Below, piece after piece: positions 1-9,500 of a stretch of 64,000 nucleotides of DNA. The position numbers and the translations under genes are program-made. This DNA comes from Falsiroseomonas sp050563525 (lineage in GTDB: Bacteria; Pseudomonadota; Alphaproteobacteria; Acetobacterales; Acetobacteraceae). The notes beneath the pieces were generated by a model, which was not told the DNA's origin, did not search any database, and saw only the letters and a program-made list of their open reading frames with translations. Each line of letters opens with the position of its first letter. The first letter of the stretch is position 1. The stretch covers positions 62,001 through 126,000 of the forward strand of contig NZ_JBNXUN010000009.1 of NCBI RefSeq assembly GCF_050563525.1. The letters run 5' to 3'.

Positions 1-995
1 GCGCCGCCCCGGCAGGCCATCCTTTCGCAGGGGATGTCGGCGCCGGGCAGGCCGTCCGCATATTCACCGGCGGCTTCGTCCCTCCCGGGGCTGATGGCAT
101 CCTGCTGCAGGAGGATGCCGAGGAAGCCGGCGGCGTGGTGACGGTGCGGGAGGCCGTGGCGCCGCAGCGCTGGATCAGGCGGCGTGGCCTGGACTTCACC
201 ACGGGCGACATCCTGCTGCCCGCCGGACGCCGGTTGACGGCCCGGGACATCGGCCTCGCCGCCGCTGCCAACCACCCCTGGCTGATGGTGCATCGCCGCC
301 CGCGCATCGGCATTCTGGCCACGGGCGACGAGATCGCCCTGCCCGGCGAGCCGATCCCGCCCGGCGGCATCGTCAGCAGCAACGCCCATGCCCTGGCCGC
401 CCTGGTGCGGGCCGGCGGCGGCGATCCGCTGGTGCTGCCCATCGTGGCGGATGATCGGGATGCGATCGCCGCCGCCGCCACGGCCTCCCGCGGCTGCGAC
501 CTGCTGGTGACGACGGGCGGCGCCAGCGTGGGCGAGCATGACCTGATCCAGGCAGCGCTCGGCCGGGACGGCTTTGCGCTGGATTTCTGGAAGATCGCCA
601 TGCGGCCGGGCAAGCCGCTGATCTGGGGCCGGCTCGGCGCCACGCCGGTGCTGGGCCTGCCCGGCAACCCAGTCTCCGCCCTGGTCTGTGGCGTGCAGTT
701 CCTGCTGCCGGCACTCGCCGTGCTGTCCGGGCTGCCGCCCGCGGCGCCGCGCACCATCCTGGTCCGGGCCGGCGCCGACCTGCCGGCGAATGACCGCCGA
801 TTCGATCATTTACGCGCCACGCTCGGCACCGATTCGGACAGCCACATCACTGCCACCCCGTTTCCGCAGCAGGACAGCTCCATGTTAGCCAATCTGGCGC
901 GGGCAGAAGCGCTGATCCTGAGGCCGCCCTTGGCGCCGGCCCTGCCCAAGGGGGCCGAGGTGCCGGCCATCCCATTGGGCCAGTTCGGCATCTAA
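1..995 (+). CDS. moeA: Molybdopterin molybdenumtransferase MoeA (5' end outside window)
   Basis: MoeA inserts molybdate into adenylylated molybdopterin in the last step of molybdenum cofactor synthesis. The frame is open from the left edge (first full codon at base 3), so the N-terminus is missing. The edge segment contains RIFTGGFVPPGAD, typical of MoeA domain III. Further on are the MoCF-binding signature TGGASVGEHD (near base 515), MRPGKPLIWG and GLPGNPVSALV, then a C-terminal beta domain ending at the TAA at 993-995. Internal methionine and valine codons near 135 are not the true start, because the family signature continues upstream of them. lexA follows on the same strand after an intergenic region that carries its own promoter, so the two need not be cotranscribed. 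Confidence 0.93.
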   Translation, partial: AAPAGHPFAGDVGAGQAVRIFTGGFVPPGADGILLQEDAEEAGGVVTVREAVAPQRWIRRRGLDFTTGDILLPAGRRLTARDIGLAAAANHPWLMVHRRPRIGILATGDEIALPGEPIPPGGIVSSNAHALAALVRAGGGDPLVLPIVADDRDAIAAAATASRGCDLLVTTGGASVGEHDLIQAALGRDGFALDFWKIAMRPGKPLIWGRLGATPVLGLPGNPVSALVCGVQFLLPALAVLSGLPPAAPRTILVRAGADLPANDRRFDHLRATLGTDSDSHITATPFPQQDSSMLANLARAEALILRPPLAPALPKGAEVPAIPLGQFGI

Positions 996-1038
996 GCCCC
1001 GCTACGGCGCGTTTTTTGGCAAGAGCCGCGAAAAAGAT

Positions 1039-1066
1039 TTGACGGCCTCGCAGGAACCTACATAGA
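1039..1066 (+). promoter_or_regulatory. Candidate lexA promoter
   Basis: TTGACG at 1039-1044 is a strong -35 match. A -10-like CATAGA lies at 1061-1066 after a 16-nt spacer. The predicted transcription start falls near 1073, which argues against translation starting at the ATG at 1073 and for the ATG at 1130, which has a ribosome binding site. The LexA box overlaps the -10 region, as expected for autorepression. Confidence 0.5.
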
Positions 1067-1068
1067 AC
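1054..1068. promoter_or_regulatory. LexA (SOS) box, alphaproteobacterial type
   Basis: The sequence GAAC, seven bases, GAAC is seen at 1054-1057 and 1065-1068. This is the reverse complement of GTTC-N7-GTTC, the established LexA operator in alphaproteobacteria. It lies 61 bases before the lexA start and overlaps the candidate -10 element, so LexA should repress its own gene. Confidence 0.85.
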
Positions 1069-1129
1069 ATCCATGCCGGTTGCCCGTTTGTTCGGCACCC
1101 CGTGGTCCCCCGACCGGCTGGAGAACGCC

Positions 1130-1849
1130 ATGCTGACGCGCAAGCAGCACGAGTTGCTGATGTTCATCGACAAGCACCTGCGCGCGACCGGCTTCTCGCC
1201 TTCCTTCGAGGAGATGAAGGACGCGCTGCGCCTCAAATCCAAATCCGGCATCCACCGCCTGATAACGGCCCTGGAGGAACGAGGCTTCCTGAAGCGCCGC
1301 GCGCACCGCGCCCGTGCGCTGGAGGTTGTGCGCCTGCCGGAAAACGTCGCGCCGCGCCGGGCCGATCCCGGGCCGGCACCTGCTCCGCCATCCTTCACGC
1401 CGAACGTGATCCGGGGCCATTTCGCGCCGGGCCTTGCCGGGGTGCAGAAGGCAGCGAACGAAGCGGGCTCTGTCGCCCTGCCGCTGTATGGTCGGATTGC
1501 TGCCGGCATGCCGATCGAGGCGCTGCGCGACACCTCGGCCAGCATCGACGTCCCGGCCGCGCTGCTGAGCGGCGGCGAGCATTATGCGCTGGAGGTGGCT
1601 GGCGATTCGATGATGGAGGCTGGCATCCTGGACGGCGACACGGTGATCATCCGCCGCGGCGATACGGCCGACAGCGGCGCGATCGTGGTGGCACTGGTCG
1701 ATGACCAGGAGGTCACGCTGAAACGCCTTCGTCGCAAGGGCAATTCGGTGGCGCTGGAGCCTGCGAACCGCGCCTACGAGACGCGCATTTTCGGGCCGGA
1801 CCGGGTTCGGGTTCAGGGCCGGTTGATCGGCCTGCTGCGCCGCTACTGA
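1130..1849 (+). CDS. lexA: LexA repressor, SOS regulator
   Basis: LexA represses DNA-damage genes and cleaves itself when RecA filaments form. The 239-residue product has the N-terminal winged-helix motif (SPSFEEMKDAL, KSKSGIHRLI) and a C-terminal S24 peptidase domain. The cleavage site is Ala125-Gly126 (RIAAGMP), the nucleophile Ser160 (AGDSMMEAG) and the general base Lys198 (VTLKRL). The start at 1130 was chosen because GGAG lies 6 bases upstream and the protein then begins MLTRKQHELL as in the family; the ATG at 1073 would add 19 unrelated residues. The linker (about residues 70-110) is Pro/Ala-rich and somewhat long. An SOS box sits just upstream. Confidence 0.97.
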   Translation: MLTRKQHELLMFIDKHLRATGFSPSFEEMKDALRLKSKSGIHRLITALEERGFLKRRAHRARALEVVRLPENVAPRRADPGPAPAPPSFTPNVIRGHFAPGLAGVQKAANEAGSVALPLYGRIAAGMPIEALRDTSASIDVPAALLSGGEHYALEVAGDSMMEAGILDGDTVIIRRGDTADSGAIVVALVDDQEVTLKRLRRKGNSVALEPANRAYETRIFGPDRVRVQGRLIGLLRRY

Positions 1850-1853
1850 GCCC

Positions 1854-1970
1854 TCAGTAGGGGTCCCATTCGTGGCGGCGTGCCGCACGCCAGGCGTGCA
1901 GCCGCTGCCACGCTGCCGTGGCGACGACACCGCTCAGAATCCCGGCGACCAGCATCCATGCCATGTCCAT
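1854..1970 (-). CDS. Small membrane protein, 38 residues, unknown
   Basis: A short minus-strand frame encodes MDMAWMLVAGILSG..., with one hydrophobic segment (about residues 4-20) followed by a basic tail (WRAARRHEW) ending DPY. An AAAGGA ribosome binding site lies 8 bases before the ATG at 1968-1970, which supports translation. It converges on lexA with only 4 bases between stop codons and lies downstream of comEC on the same strand, 62 bases past its end. The family is not recognised. The basic C-terminus would face the cytoplasm by the positive-inside rule. It could be a chance frame, but the Shine-Dalgarno sequence and the helix-plus-basic-tail design favour a real small protein. Confidence 0.5.
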   Translation of the reverse strand: MDMAWMLVAGILSGVVATAAWQRLHAWRAARRHEWDPY

Positions 1971-2032
1971 GACTCGCGTCCTTTCCGCCCTTCCTGTCCG
2001 GGCATCCTGGATCTGGCCCGGCTAAGGCATGG

Positions 2033-4195
2033 TTAACGCGATCCCGTATCGACGGTTGCGCGCGGCAGGTCGGAGGCGCGACCTGGCATCGGGACCGGCG
2101 GCACCCAGGGGCGGTCGCCTCGCAGGCCGCGGTCCGTGCGGATGACGGCCGCCGTGCCGAGCCAGGCGGCCTGGGCGCCGTCGCGCCACATCGCGAACCG
2201 GTCAATGGTGACGCCGCTGCGGCAGCGCGGCTCCATCGCCTCGAGCGCCACGACCAGCGCAGCGTGGCCGCAGGCCTGTCCGGGGTCCAGGGGCGGCATA
2301 CGCTCCCCGCGCCGCGCCGGTGGCCCCCGTAGCAGCACGGCGACGGCGCTGCCGGGCCTTGGCTGGAAGCGGCACGCTGTCGGCGTGCACGAAATGGCGC
2401 CGCCCGCGACTTCCCCCTGTCCCGGCAGTGCCAGCGCTTGGGTCGCGCCCATCGCGCGCAGCATGTTGTCGCGCGCGAAGTTGCGGGCCCCCGGGACGCG
2501 GTAGAGGTAAATCCCGTCCGCCGTGCGCAGCGCCACCAGCCGGGCGTCGCTGGACACCAGCAGGTCCGGCGGTGGCGAGACGAGACCCGCCGCCAGGCCC
2601 GCCAGGATCACCGGCACCCCGAACAGCCGCAGACCGCCGCGCCACAGGCACAGCCAGCAGAATCCGAAGGCCGCCAGCGCCAGCCCCCAGCCCGGCAGTG
2701 GGGGCATCGCCGGCGCAGCCCCCGGCATGTCTGCGACCAGACGCGCCACGAGCAGGATGCACTCAACCCCCCATCCCATGGCCCAGAGCGGCCAGTCCTG
2801 CAGTCCGATCGGCAGCGCCAGCACCGCCGCCAGCGCGGCCGGCATCACCAGCAGGGAAGTCAGCGGCACCGCCACCGCATTGGCCAGCACCCCGAACACC
2901 TGCAACCGCCCGAAGTGGTGCAGGCCGGACGGGGCGGTGGCCGCGCCCGCCAGCAGGGATGTCAGCACCAGCCCTGCCAGCAGCAGCAGGCCGCGCCGCC
3001 ACCAGGCGCGCCGGGGCTCCAGCCGCGCCAGCCAGGGCCGCAGGGCGTCATGCCCGGCGATCAGCGCCAGCACCGCGCCGAAGGACATCTGGAAGGATGG
3101 CCCCAGCACTTCCGCCGGCGCCACCACCAGCACCGCCGCGGCGGCCATGGCCAGCACCCGCAGCGACAGCGCCCTTCGCCCGGCGAGCAGCGCCAGCGTC
3201 ATCAGCGCCGCCATGCCGAGGCAGCGTTGCATCGGCACCTGCGATCCGGTCAGCAGCATGTAGAATGCCCCCGCCGCCAGCGCCCCCACCGCCGCCACGG
3301 CCTTCCCCGGCACCCGCAGCGCCACCCAGGGCACCAGCGCCAGGCCCGCCCGCAGCACGCCGAAGACCAGCCCCATGACGATTGCCATGTGCAGGCCGGA
3401 CACCGACAGCAGGTGCGCCAGCCCGGAATCGCGCATCGCAACCATGGCCGGCTCCGGGATGCCGCTCTGCGTACCGGTGATCAGCGCCGCGGCCACCGCG
3501 CCGGCTGCGCCGGGGATCGCCGCCGTCACCGCCTGTTCGAGCCGCGCCCGCAGCCGTGCGAGTTTCTCCCCCTGCCCCGGCTCCACCGCCGCTGGCCCGA
3601 GCGCGAAGCCCGACCCACCCAATCCGGAAAAAAACGCGGCGCGCTGGAAGTCATAGCCGTCCGGCACCACCGGCGCCCCGGGCTCGCGCAGCAGTGCGCG
3701 CACGGTCAGCCGGTCGCCCGCCTCCGGCCGCGCCGGGTCGTCGCGCCGCAGCCGCAGCCGCACCGGGCGGGCCAGCGGCGCCGCGTCATCCAGCCGCGCC
3801 GCCGCAAGCGTCACCCGCACCCCCTCCGGCAACGGCTCCACCACCGCGACGCGACCCGAAGCGACCACCGCGCCATAAGGCAGCGCCAGCGGCTCCGGCT
3901 GCCGAGCCGCGTGCCAGCCGGCCAACCCCATCCCCAGAAGGAACGCCGCCACCAGCCCGACCGCCCAGGCGGCGAGGGCCCGCCACCGCGCCAGCACCAC
4001 CGCCGCCAGCGTGGAGGCCGCCGCGAGCCAGGGGGGCGCGGCATCCGGCTCCCGGTCCAGCGCGAAGTACCACAGGATGCCGGCCCCCAGGGCAACCGCC
4101 AGCCAGGGCGCGTACCGCCCATGCTGCGCACCCGCCTGCCCCGCCAGAAGCTCGGTGACGGAATCTCGTGCCGGGAGGGAAGTGGCCAGGGACAT
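2033..4195 (-). CDS. comEC: ComEC/Rec2 family DNA-uptake channel protein
   Basis: ComEC forms the inner-membrane channel that moves single-stranded DNA into the cell during transformation. The product of about 720 residues has N-terminal hydrophobic helices, a DUF4131-type soluble region, and the competence core with SGLHMAIVMGLVFG and LTGSQVPMQR in a multi-helix domain. The C-terminal part is short and lacks an obvious complete metallo-beta-lactamase domain (no HxHxDH seen), as in many alphaproteobacterial versions. The start is placed at ATG 4193-4195 (MSLATSLPARD); an ATG at 4231 would add 12 residues. It is divergent from gltX, and the lexA-comEC-gltX order is common in this group. Natural competence itself is not shown. 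Confidence 0.9.
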   Translation of the reverse strand: MSLATSLPARDSVTELLAGQAGAQHGRYAPWLAVALGAGILWYFALDREPDAAPPWLAAASTLAAVVLARWRALAAWAVGLVAAFLLGMGLAGWHAARQPEPLALPYGAVVASGRVAVVEPLPEGVRVTLAAARLDDAAPLARPVRLRLRRDDPARPEAGDRLTVRALLREPGAPVVPDGYDFQRAAFFSGLGGSGFALGPAAVEPGQGEKLARLRARLEQAVTAAIPGAAGAVAAALITGTQSGIPEPAMVAMRDSGLAHLLSVSGLHMAIVMGLVFGVLRAGLALVPWVALRVPGKAVAAVGALAAGAFYMLLTGSQVPMQRCLGMAALMTLALLAGRRALSLRVLAMAAAAVLVVAPAEVLGPSFQMSFGAVLALIAGHDALRPWLARLEPRRAWWRRGLLLLAGLVLTSLLAGAATAPSGLHHFGRLQVFGVLANAVAVPLTSLLVMPAALAAVLALPIGLQDWPLWAMGWGVECILLVARLVADMPGAAPAMPPLPGWGLALAAFGFCWLCLWRGGLRLFGVPVILAGLAAGLVSPPPDLLVSSDARLVALRTADGIYLYRVPGARNFARDNMLRAMGATQALALPGQGEVAGGAISCTPTACRFQPRPGSAVAVLLRGPPARRGERMPPLDPGQACGHAALVVALEAMEPRCRSGVTIDRFAMWRDGAQAAWLGTAAVIRTDRGLRGDRPWVPPVPMPGRASDLPRATVDTGSR

Positions 4196-4312
4196 TCCAC
4201 CCAGGGTGGAACATTGAGCACGACAGCGCAACGAAGTCCGACCTTTGGCCCCGCCGCCCTTCCGGGCTACCTATCCGGCCGATAAAACCCTCTGCCGGAA
4301 CCCGGAAACAAG

Positions 4313-5719
4313 ATGTCCGTCCGCACCCGCTTCGCCCCCTCGCCCACCGGTTACCTGCACATCGGCGGCGCCCGCACGGCGCTGTTCAACTACCTGTTCG
4401 CGCGCCATCACGGCGGCCAGTACCTGCTGCGGATCGAGGATACCGACAAGGCGCGCAGCACGGATGCCGCCGTGCGGCAGATCCTGGACAGCCTTGAATG
4501 GCTCGGCCTGAGCCCGGACGAGCCGCCCGTGATGCAGACCCACCGCGAGGCCCGCCACGCCGAGGTGGCCCGGGCGCTGCTCGCCGCCGGCCGCGCCTAC
4601 CTCGCCTACGACACGCCGGAGGAACTCACGGCGATGCGCGCCGAGGCCGAGGCCGCGAAGCGCCCCTTCAAATATGACGGCAGCCGCTGGATAGACCTCG
4701 ACCCGGCCCGGGCCCCGAGCCTGCCCGGCGCCATCCGCATCAAGGCGCCCCGCGGCGGGGAGACGGTGGTGGCCGACCTGGTGCAGGGCGAGGTCCGCGT
4801 CGCGCACACCGAGCTGGATGACATGATCATCCTGCGCAGCGACGGCACGCCCACCTACCTCCATGCCGTGGTGGTGGACGACCACGACATGGCGATCACC
4901 CATGTGATCCGCGGCGACGACCACCTGACCAACACGTTCCGCCAGTGCATGGTGTATGACGCCATGGAGTGGCGGCGGCCGCATTTCGCCCATATCCCGC
5001 TGATCCATGGCGCCGACGGCTCGAAGCTCTCGAAGCGCCACGGCGCCGTCGGTGCGCTGGATTTTGCCGAGATGGGCATCCTGCCGGAGGCGCTGTGCAA
5101 CTACCTGCTGCGCCTCGGCTGGGGCCATGGCGACGAGGAGATCGTGCCGCGGGACCGCGCGATCGAGCTGTTCGACCTGAAGGATGTCGGCCGCGCCGCC
5201 TCCCGCATGGACTACGTCAAGCTGGTCCACCTGAACGGCGTCTACATCCGGGCTGCGGAGGATGACCGCCTGGTGCGGGAGGTGCTGGCGATCCTGACCC
5301 GTCGGCGGATCGATTTCGGGACGGAGGCCGCGGGCCGCATCCGCATGCTGATGCCGGACCTCAAGGCGCGTGCGAAGACGCTGACGGAACTGGCCGACGC
5401 CTGCCTTTTCGCGGTGCCGGAGGGCGCGCCCGAGCCCGACGCCAAGGCCGCCGCGCTGCTGACGCCGGAAGCCCGCGCCCGCCTCGCCAACCTCGCCGAG
5501 TTCCTGGCCGAGGCGCCGTGGGAACGGGCGGACCTGGAACAGTGGCTGCGCGACTATGCCGAGGTGAAGGGCATCAAGCTCGGGCAGGTGGCGCAACCCC
5601 TGCGGGTGGCGCTGACCGGCAGCACGCAGAGCCCGCCGATCGACGCAGTGCTCGTGGCACTTGGGCGGACCGAGGCGTTGAGCCGGATCAACACCGCCGC
5701 AGGCACGACATTGGCTTGA
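4313..5719 (+). CDS. gltX: Glutamyl-tRNA synthetase
   Basis: This class I enzyme charges tRNA-Glu and, in bacteria using GatCAB, often also tRNA-Gln. The 468-residue protein opens with RFAPSPTGYLHIGGARTAL, which holds the HIGH-type ATP-binding motif at residues 16-19. It has the KMSKS equivalent KLSKRHG near residue 238 and a helical anticodon-binding C-terminus. The length is normal for the family. It is divergent from comEC, with about 117 bases between the starts. A TTGACC/TAGAAA promoter for the next gene overlaps its last codons. Confidence 0.96.
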   Translation: MSVRTRFAPSPTGYLHIGGARTALFNYLFARHHGGQYLLRIEDTDKARSTDAAVRQILDSLEWLGLSPDEPPVMQTHREARHAEVARALLAAGRAYLAYDTPEELTAMRAEAEAAKRPFKYDGSRWIDLDPARAPSLPGAIRIKAPRGGETVVADLVQGEVRVAHTELDDMIILRSDGTPTYLHAVVVDDHDMAITHVIRGDDHLTNTFRQCMVYDAMEWRRPHFAHIPLIHGADGSKLSKRHGAVGALDFAEMGILPEALCNYLLRLGWGHGDEEIVPRDRAIELFDLKDVGRAASRMDYVKLVHLNGVYIRAAEDDRLVREVLAILTRRRIDFGTEAAGRIRMLMPDLKARAKTLTELADACLFAVPEGAPEPDAKAAALLTPEARARLANLAEFLAEAPWERADLEQWLRDYAEVKGIKLGQVAQPLRVALTGSTQSPPIDAVLVALGRTEALSRINTAAGTTLA

Positions 5720-5744
5720 CCTCCACGCAAGCGACATCTAGAAA
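5716..5744 (+). promoter_or_regulatory. Candidate promoter for the unknown gene at 5787
   Basis: TTGACC at 5716-5721 and TAGAAA at 5739-5744 are separated by 17 bases. The -35 overlaps the stop codon of gltX. The predicted start near 5751 leaves a leader of about 36 bases before the ATG at 5787. This is a sequence match only. Confidence 0.45.
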
Positions 5745-5786
5745 ATTACGACTTAGGTGATTTTTGACGTCGTTTGCGGAGTGGGC

Positions 5787-6437
5787 ATGCCGGGCCGATC
5801 GAAATTCTTCTACTGGGCCATGGCCCTGCTCGGCATTGCAACCTGGACCGCGGGCATCATCGGGCTGTCGGGGCTGCCCCTGCCGACTCAGGTGGCGCTG
5901 TCCGGGATGGCGGTGATGGCCTGCCTGTGGGGCCACGCCGTGCTGTTCCCGAAGCCGGTTGCAGCGGCGCCGGCGGCGCGGCCTGCCCGACCGCTTCCCC
6001 TCGGGCGCGCCCGCACCCCGACCCGCCTGGCGCAGCGCAACCTGGCACTGGACCTGCCGCCTGGCGAGCTTCCAACCCTGCTGCGCGAACCCTTCGAGGA
6101 AGCGGCGCGGATGGAGGCGCATCGACTGGCGGAAGCCATCAGTGCCGCCGGCATCTTCGGCCCGGTGAACATCCGGCTGCAGCCCGATGGCATGGCGTTG
6201 GTCGCGCCGGTCCAGGCCGAGGCCGCCGTGCGGCTGCCGGCCGCCATCCTGGTGCGGCTGGCGCAACGGCTCACGAGCCAGCCCGATCGGCGCGCGGAGC
6301 CCGGGGCCGGTCACTGGCCCGGCGAGGATCTTGCCGCCGCCATAGTGGGCCGGCTGGAGGAGACGCGGCCGGCACAGGCTTCCCCCGCCCCTCGCCCCTC
6401 CGGGCGAGCCAGCCGCGCGGGTCTCGAATCGGTTTAA
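5787..6437 (+). CDS. Membrane-anchored hypothetical protein
   Basis: The family is not recognised. The protein of about 216 residues begins MPGRSKFFYWAMALLG and has two adjacent hydrophobic segments in its first 55 residues, consistent with a membrane hairpin. A Pro/Ala/Arg-rich linker follows, then a soluble region of about 130 residues (DLPPGELPTLLREPFEEAARMEAHRLAEAI, split here by position 90-120) and a Pro/Arg-rich tail. The start at 5787 was chosen for GGAG 7 bases upstream; an in-frame ATG at 5757 lacks one. It has its own candidate promoter and precedes the RTX gene by 87 bases on the same strand. A role in RTX export is not supported by any motif. Confidence 0.65.
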   Translation: MPGRSKFFYWAMALLGIATWTAGIIGLSGLPLPTQVALSGMAVMACLWGHAVLFPKPVAAAPAARPARPLPLGRARTPTRLAQRNLALDLPPGELPTLLREPFEEAARMEAHRLAEAISAAGIFGPVNIRLQPDGMALVAPVQAEAAVRLPAAILVRLAQRLTSQPDRRAEPGAGHWPGEDLAAAIVGRLEETRPAQASPAPRPSGRASRAGLESV

Positions 6438-6454
6438 TCAGAGTGCAAATCTGA
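6438..6454. repeat. Short inverted repeat after the 5787 gene
   Basis: TCAGA and TCTGA are perfect inverted 5-mers separated by 7 bases, beginning directly after the TAA stop. There is no T-tract, so it is a poor terminator; it could be an operator for the RTX gene, whose start lies 70 bases downstream. No convincing -35/-10 pair was found in the rest of 6455-6524. Confidence 0.35.
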
Positions 6455-6524
6455 GCGGATGCTTTATTGGTCCTGATGTCAGTCGCGCACATCCGGTCAT
6501 CGTAGACCCAACCCAGGACGTCCC

Positions 6525-9500
6525 ATGGCGAACATCGTCGGCACTGGCAATGACGACGTCATCACCCCCGGCTTCACCTCGGCAGGCCTCCCGTCGCCGA
6601 CCTCGGATGCCGACGTGATCCAGGGCCTGGCCGGCAGCGACGTGCTTGATGCCTCCGCCGGCGATGACCTCGTGCTCGGCGAGGAGGGCGCGGACCTGCT
6701 GGTGGGTGGCGAAGGCGCGGATACGCTGGATGGCGGCACGGATGCCGATACGCTCTTCGGCGGGGCCGGCGCCGACCTGCTGGTCGGCGGCGACGGGTCC
6801 GACCAGGCCTTCGGCGGTGACGGCGCCGATATCCTACTGGGGGGGGCTGACCAGGACCTGCTCTCGGGTGACGAGGGCGATGACCTGATCGATGGTGGCA
6901 CAGGTGCCGACACGCTGCGCGGCGGGGGCGGACGCGACACGCTGCTGGGCGGCGACCAGGGGGACCTTATCGAGGCGGACAGCGGCAACGACCAGGCCAA
7001 TGGCGGCGAGGGCAGCGACCTTATCTTCGGCGGTGAAGGCAACGACACACTCGAGGGTGGCACCGATGCCGATACGCTGCACGGCGACGCCGGCGATGAC
7101 CTGCTGGTCGGCGGCGCAGGAGTCGACTGGCTGATTGGCGGTGCCGGCCGCGACACGCTGGAGGGCGGCGACGATGCCGACAGCCTGGCGGGCGGTGACG
7201 ACGACGACCTGATTCTCGGCGGCCAGGGCCAGGACAGCATCGCGGGCGAAGCGGGCGCCGATACGCTACTCGGCGGCCTGGACGGCGACAATCTGGATGG
7301 CGGCGCCGACGACGACCTTCTGCTCGGCGAGGAAAGCGCGGATTTCCTGCGCGGCGGCGATGGCCGCGACACGCTGCTCGGCGGCGACGACGTCGATACG
7401 CTGGAGGGCGGCGACGGCGATGACTGGCTGGATGGCGGGGCGAGCGCCGATATCCTGGGCGGCGGCGCGGGCAACGACGTGCTGATCGGCGGCCCCGATG
7501 CCGACACGCTGCTGGGCCAGGACGGTGCGGATACCCTGCTCGGCGGCAGTGGCTACGAGGTGCTGGATGGTGGCGACGGCGATGACCTGATCCGCAACGG
7601 TGACGGCGAGGACGTCATCACCGGCGGCACCGGGCGGGACCGCGTCGAGTTCGCCGAGGTTGCCGGGGCTGCACCCGGCTCGATCTTCTTCGTCGACCTC
7701 GGCGGCGGCGTCTTCGGCACGACCAGCTTTCCGACCGGCACGCTCGCGGGCATCGAGGACGTCACCGGCAGCAGCTACGCCGACAGCATCACCGGCAGCG
7801 CCGACGACAACCGGATCGACGGCGGCTCCGGCTTCGACAGCATCGCCGGCCTGGGCGGCGCGGATAGCCTGTTCGCCGGGGCGGACGGTGCCAGTCTTTC
7901 CGGCGGCGAGGGTGACGACCTTCTGGATGGCGGGTCCGGCGATTCCACGCTGCTGGGCGGCGCCGGCGACGATGTGCTGCGGGGCGGTACCGGCCACGAT
8001 CTCCTCGAGGGTGGCGAGGGCAACGACCTTCTCGGCGGCGGCGCCGGCAACGATACGATGGATGGTGGCGCCGGGGCCGACACCATCTCCTATGCCGATG
8101 CATCGGCCGGCGTGTCCGTGGACCTCGCCAACAGCAGCGCCAGCGGCCCCGGAGGCGCCGACTCGCTGGCCGGCTTCGAGGCTGCGATCGGCAGCGCCTT
8201 CGCCGATCGCCTGGCCGGCAGCGCTGGCGACGATACGCTGGATGGCGGGGACGGTGCCGACACGCTGCTGGGCGGCGCGGGAGACGATCTGCTGACCGCG
8301 AGCGCCGACGGCTGGCTGGCAGGCGGCGACGGCGCGGATACGCTGCGCGGGGGTCCGGGCGCGACCTTATCCGGTGGAGACGGAAACGATCTGCTGGCCG
8401 GCGCCGCCGGCAGCATCAGCGAGGGCGGCGGGGGCGCAGACACGCTACAGGGTGGCGCGACGCTACTGGGCGGCGAGGGCGGCGACGTGCTGCTGGGCCT
8501 CGCCGGCAGCCTGCTCGATGGCGGCGAAGGCGAAGACACGCTTCAGGGTGGCGCGACGCTGCTCGGCGGCCTTGGCGATGACCTGCTGGTCGCCGACACC
8601 GGCACCCGGTTGCTGGATGGCGGAGACGGTGACGACATAATCGAGGGCGCCTTCGGCCAGGTGCTGGGCGGAGCCGGCGCGGATCTCCTCGTGGGTGGCG
8701 CGGGGCAGCAGACGCTGCATGGCGGCGCGGGCGCCGATACGCTGCTGGGTCTCGACAGTGACGACGTGCTGATCGGCGATGACGGTGCGGATGTGCTGGT
8801 GGGCGGGGCCGGCAACGACGTGTATTTCATCGAGGACCTGGCCGACACGCTGGTGGAGGAGGCAGGCGGCGGCGACGCCGATATCGTCGTGGCGTCGACC
8901 GGCTACGCGCTGTTCGACAACCTCGAAATCCTGATGCTGAAATCCACCGCCCAGGGCGGCACCGCGGTGCATGGCTTCGGCAACCAGGACGCCAACCGGC
9001 TGTTCGGCAACGAACTCGGCAACCTGCTCGCCGGCTTCGGAGGAGATGACACCATTGCCGGCGGAGCGGGCGCGGAAAGTGTCCTGGGCGGCGAAGGCCG
9101 CGACGTGATCTTCGGCCAGGATGGCGACGACGTGATCTTCGGCGAAGGTGGCGCCGACACCATCGATGCCGGCGCTGGCGCCGACACCGTCCTCGGGGGC
9201 GACGGAGACGACCTGGTGCTGGGCGGCCTGGACGGCAGTGCCGAGCTGCTGTCCGGCGGTGCCGGCCGCGATACTATCGATGGGCGCGGTGGCCGCGACA
9301 CGATCTTCGGCAACGAGGGCGACGACCTGCTTCTGGGCAACAGCGGCGGCCAGCTAATGGCGGGCGGCACCGGCGATGACACCATCGATGGTGGCGGCGG
9401 CAGCGACACCATGCTCGGTAATGAGGGCGACGACCTGTTCCTGGTCGACCATGGCAGCGACGTGGTGTTCGAACTGGCAAACGAAGGCAACGACACCGTC

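Noticed and set aside
847..1930. Long minus-strand open frames opposite moeA and lexA
   Set aside because: They are Arg/Pro-rich shadows of the true genes caused by high GC; no family motif or ribosome binding site supports them.
2320..4285. Plus-strand open frames of up to 615 codons opposite comEC
   Set aside because: Composition is extreme in Arg, Pro, His and Gln, with no protein-like pattern; the minus strand shows clear ComEC signatures.
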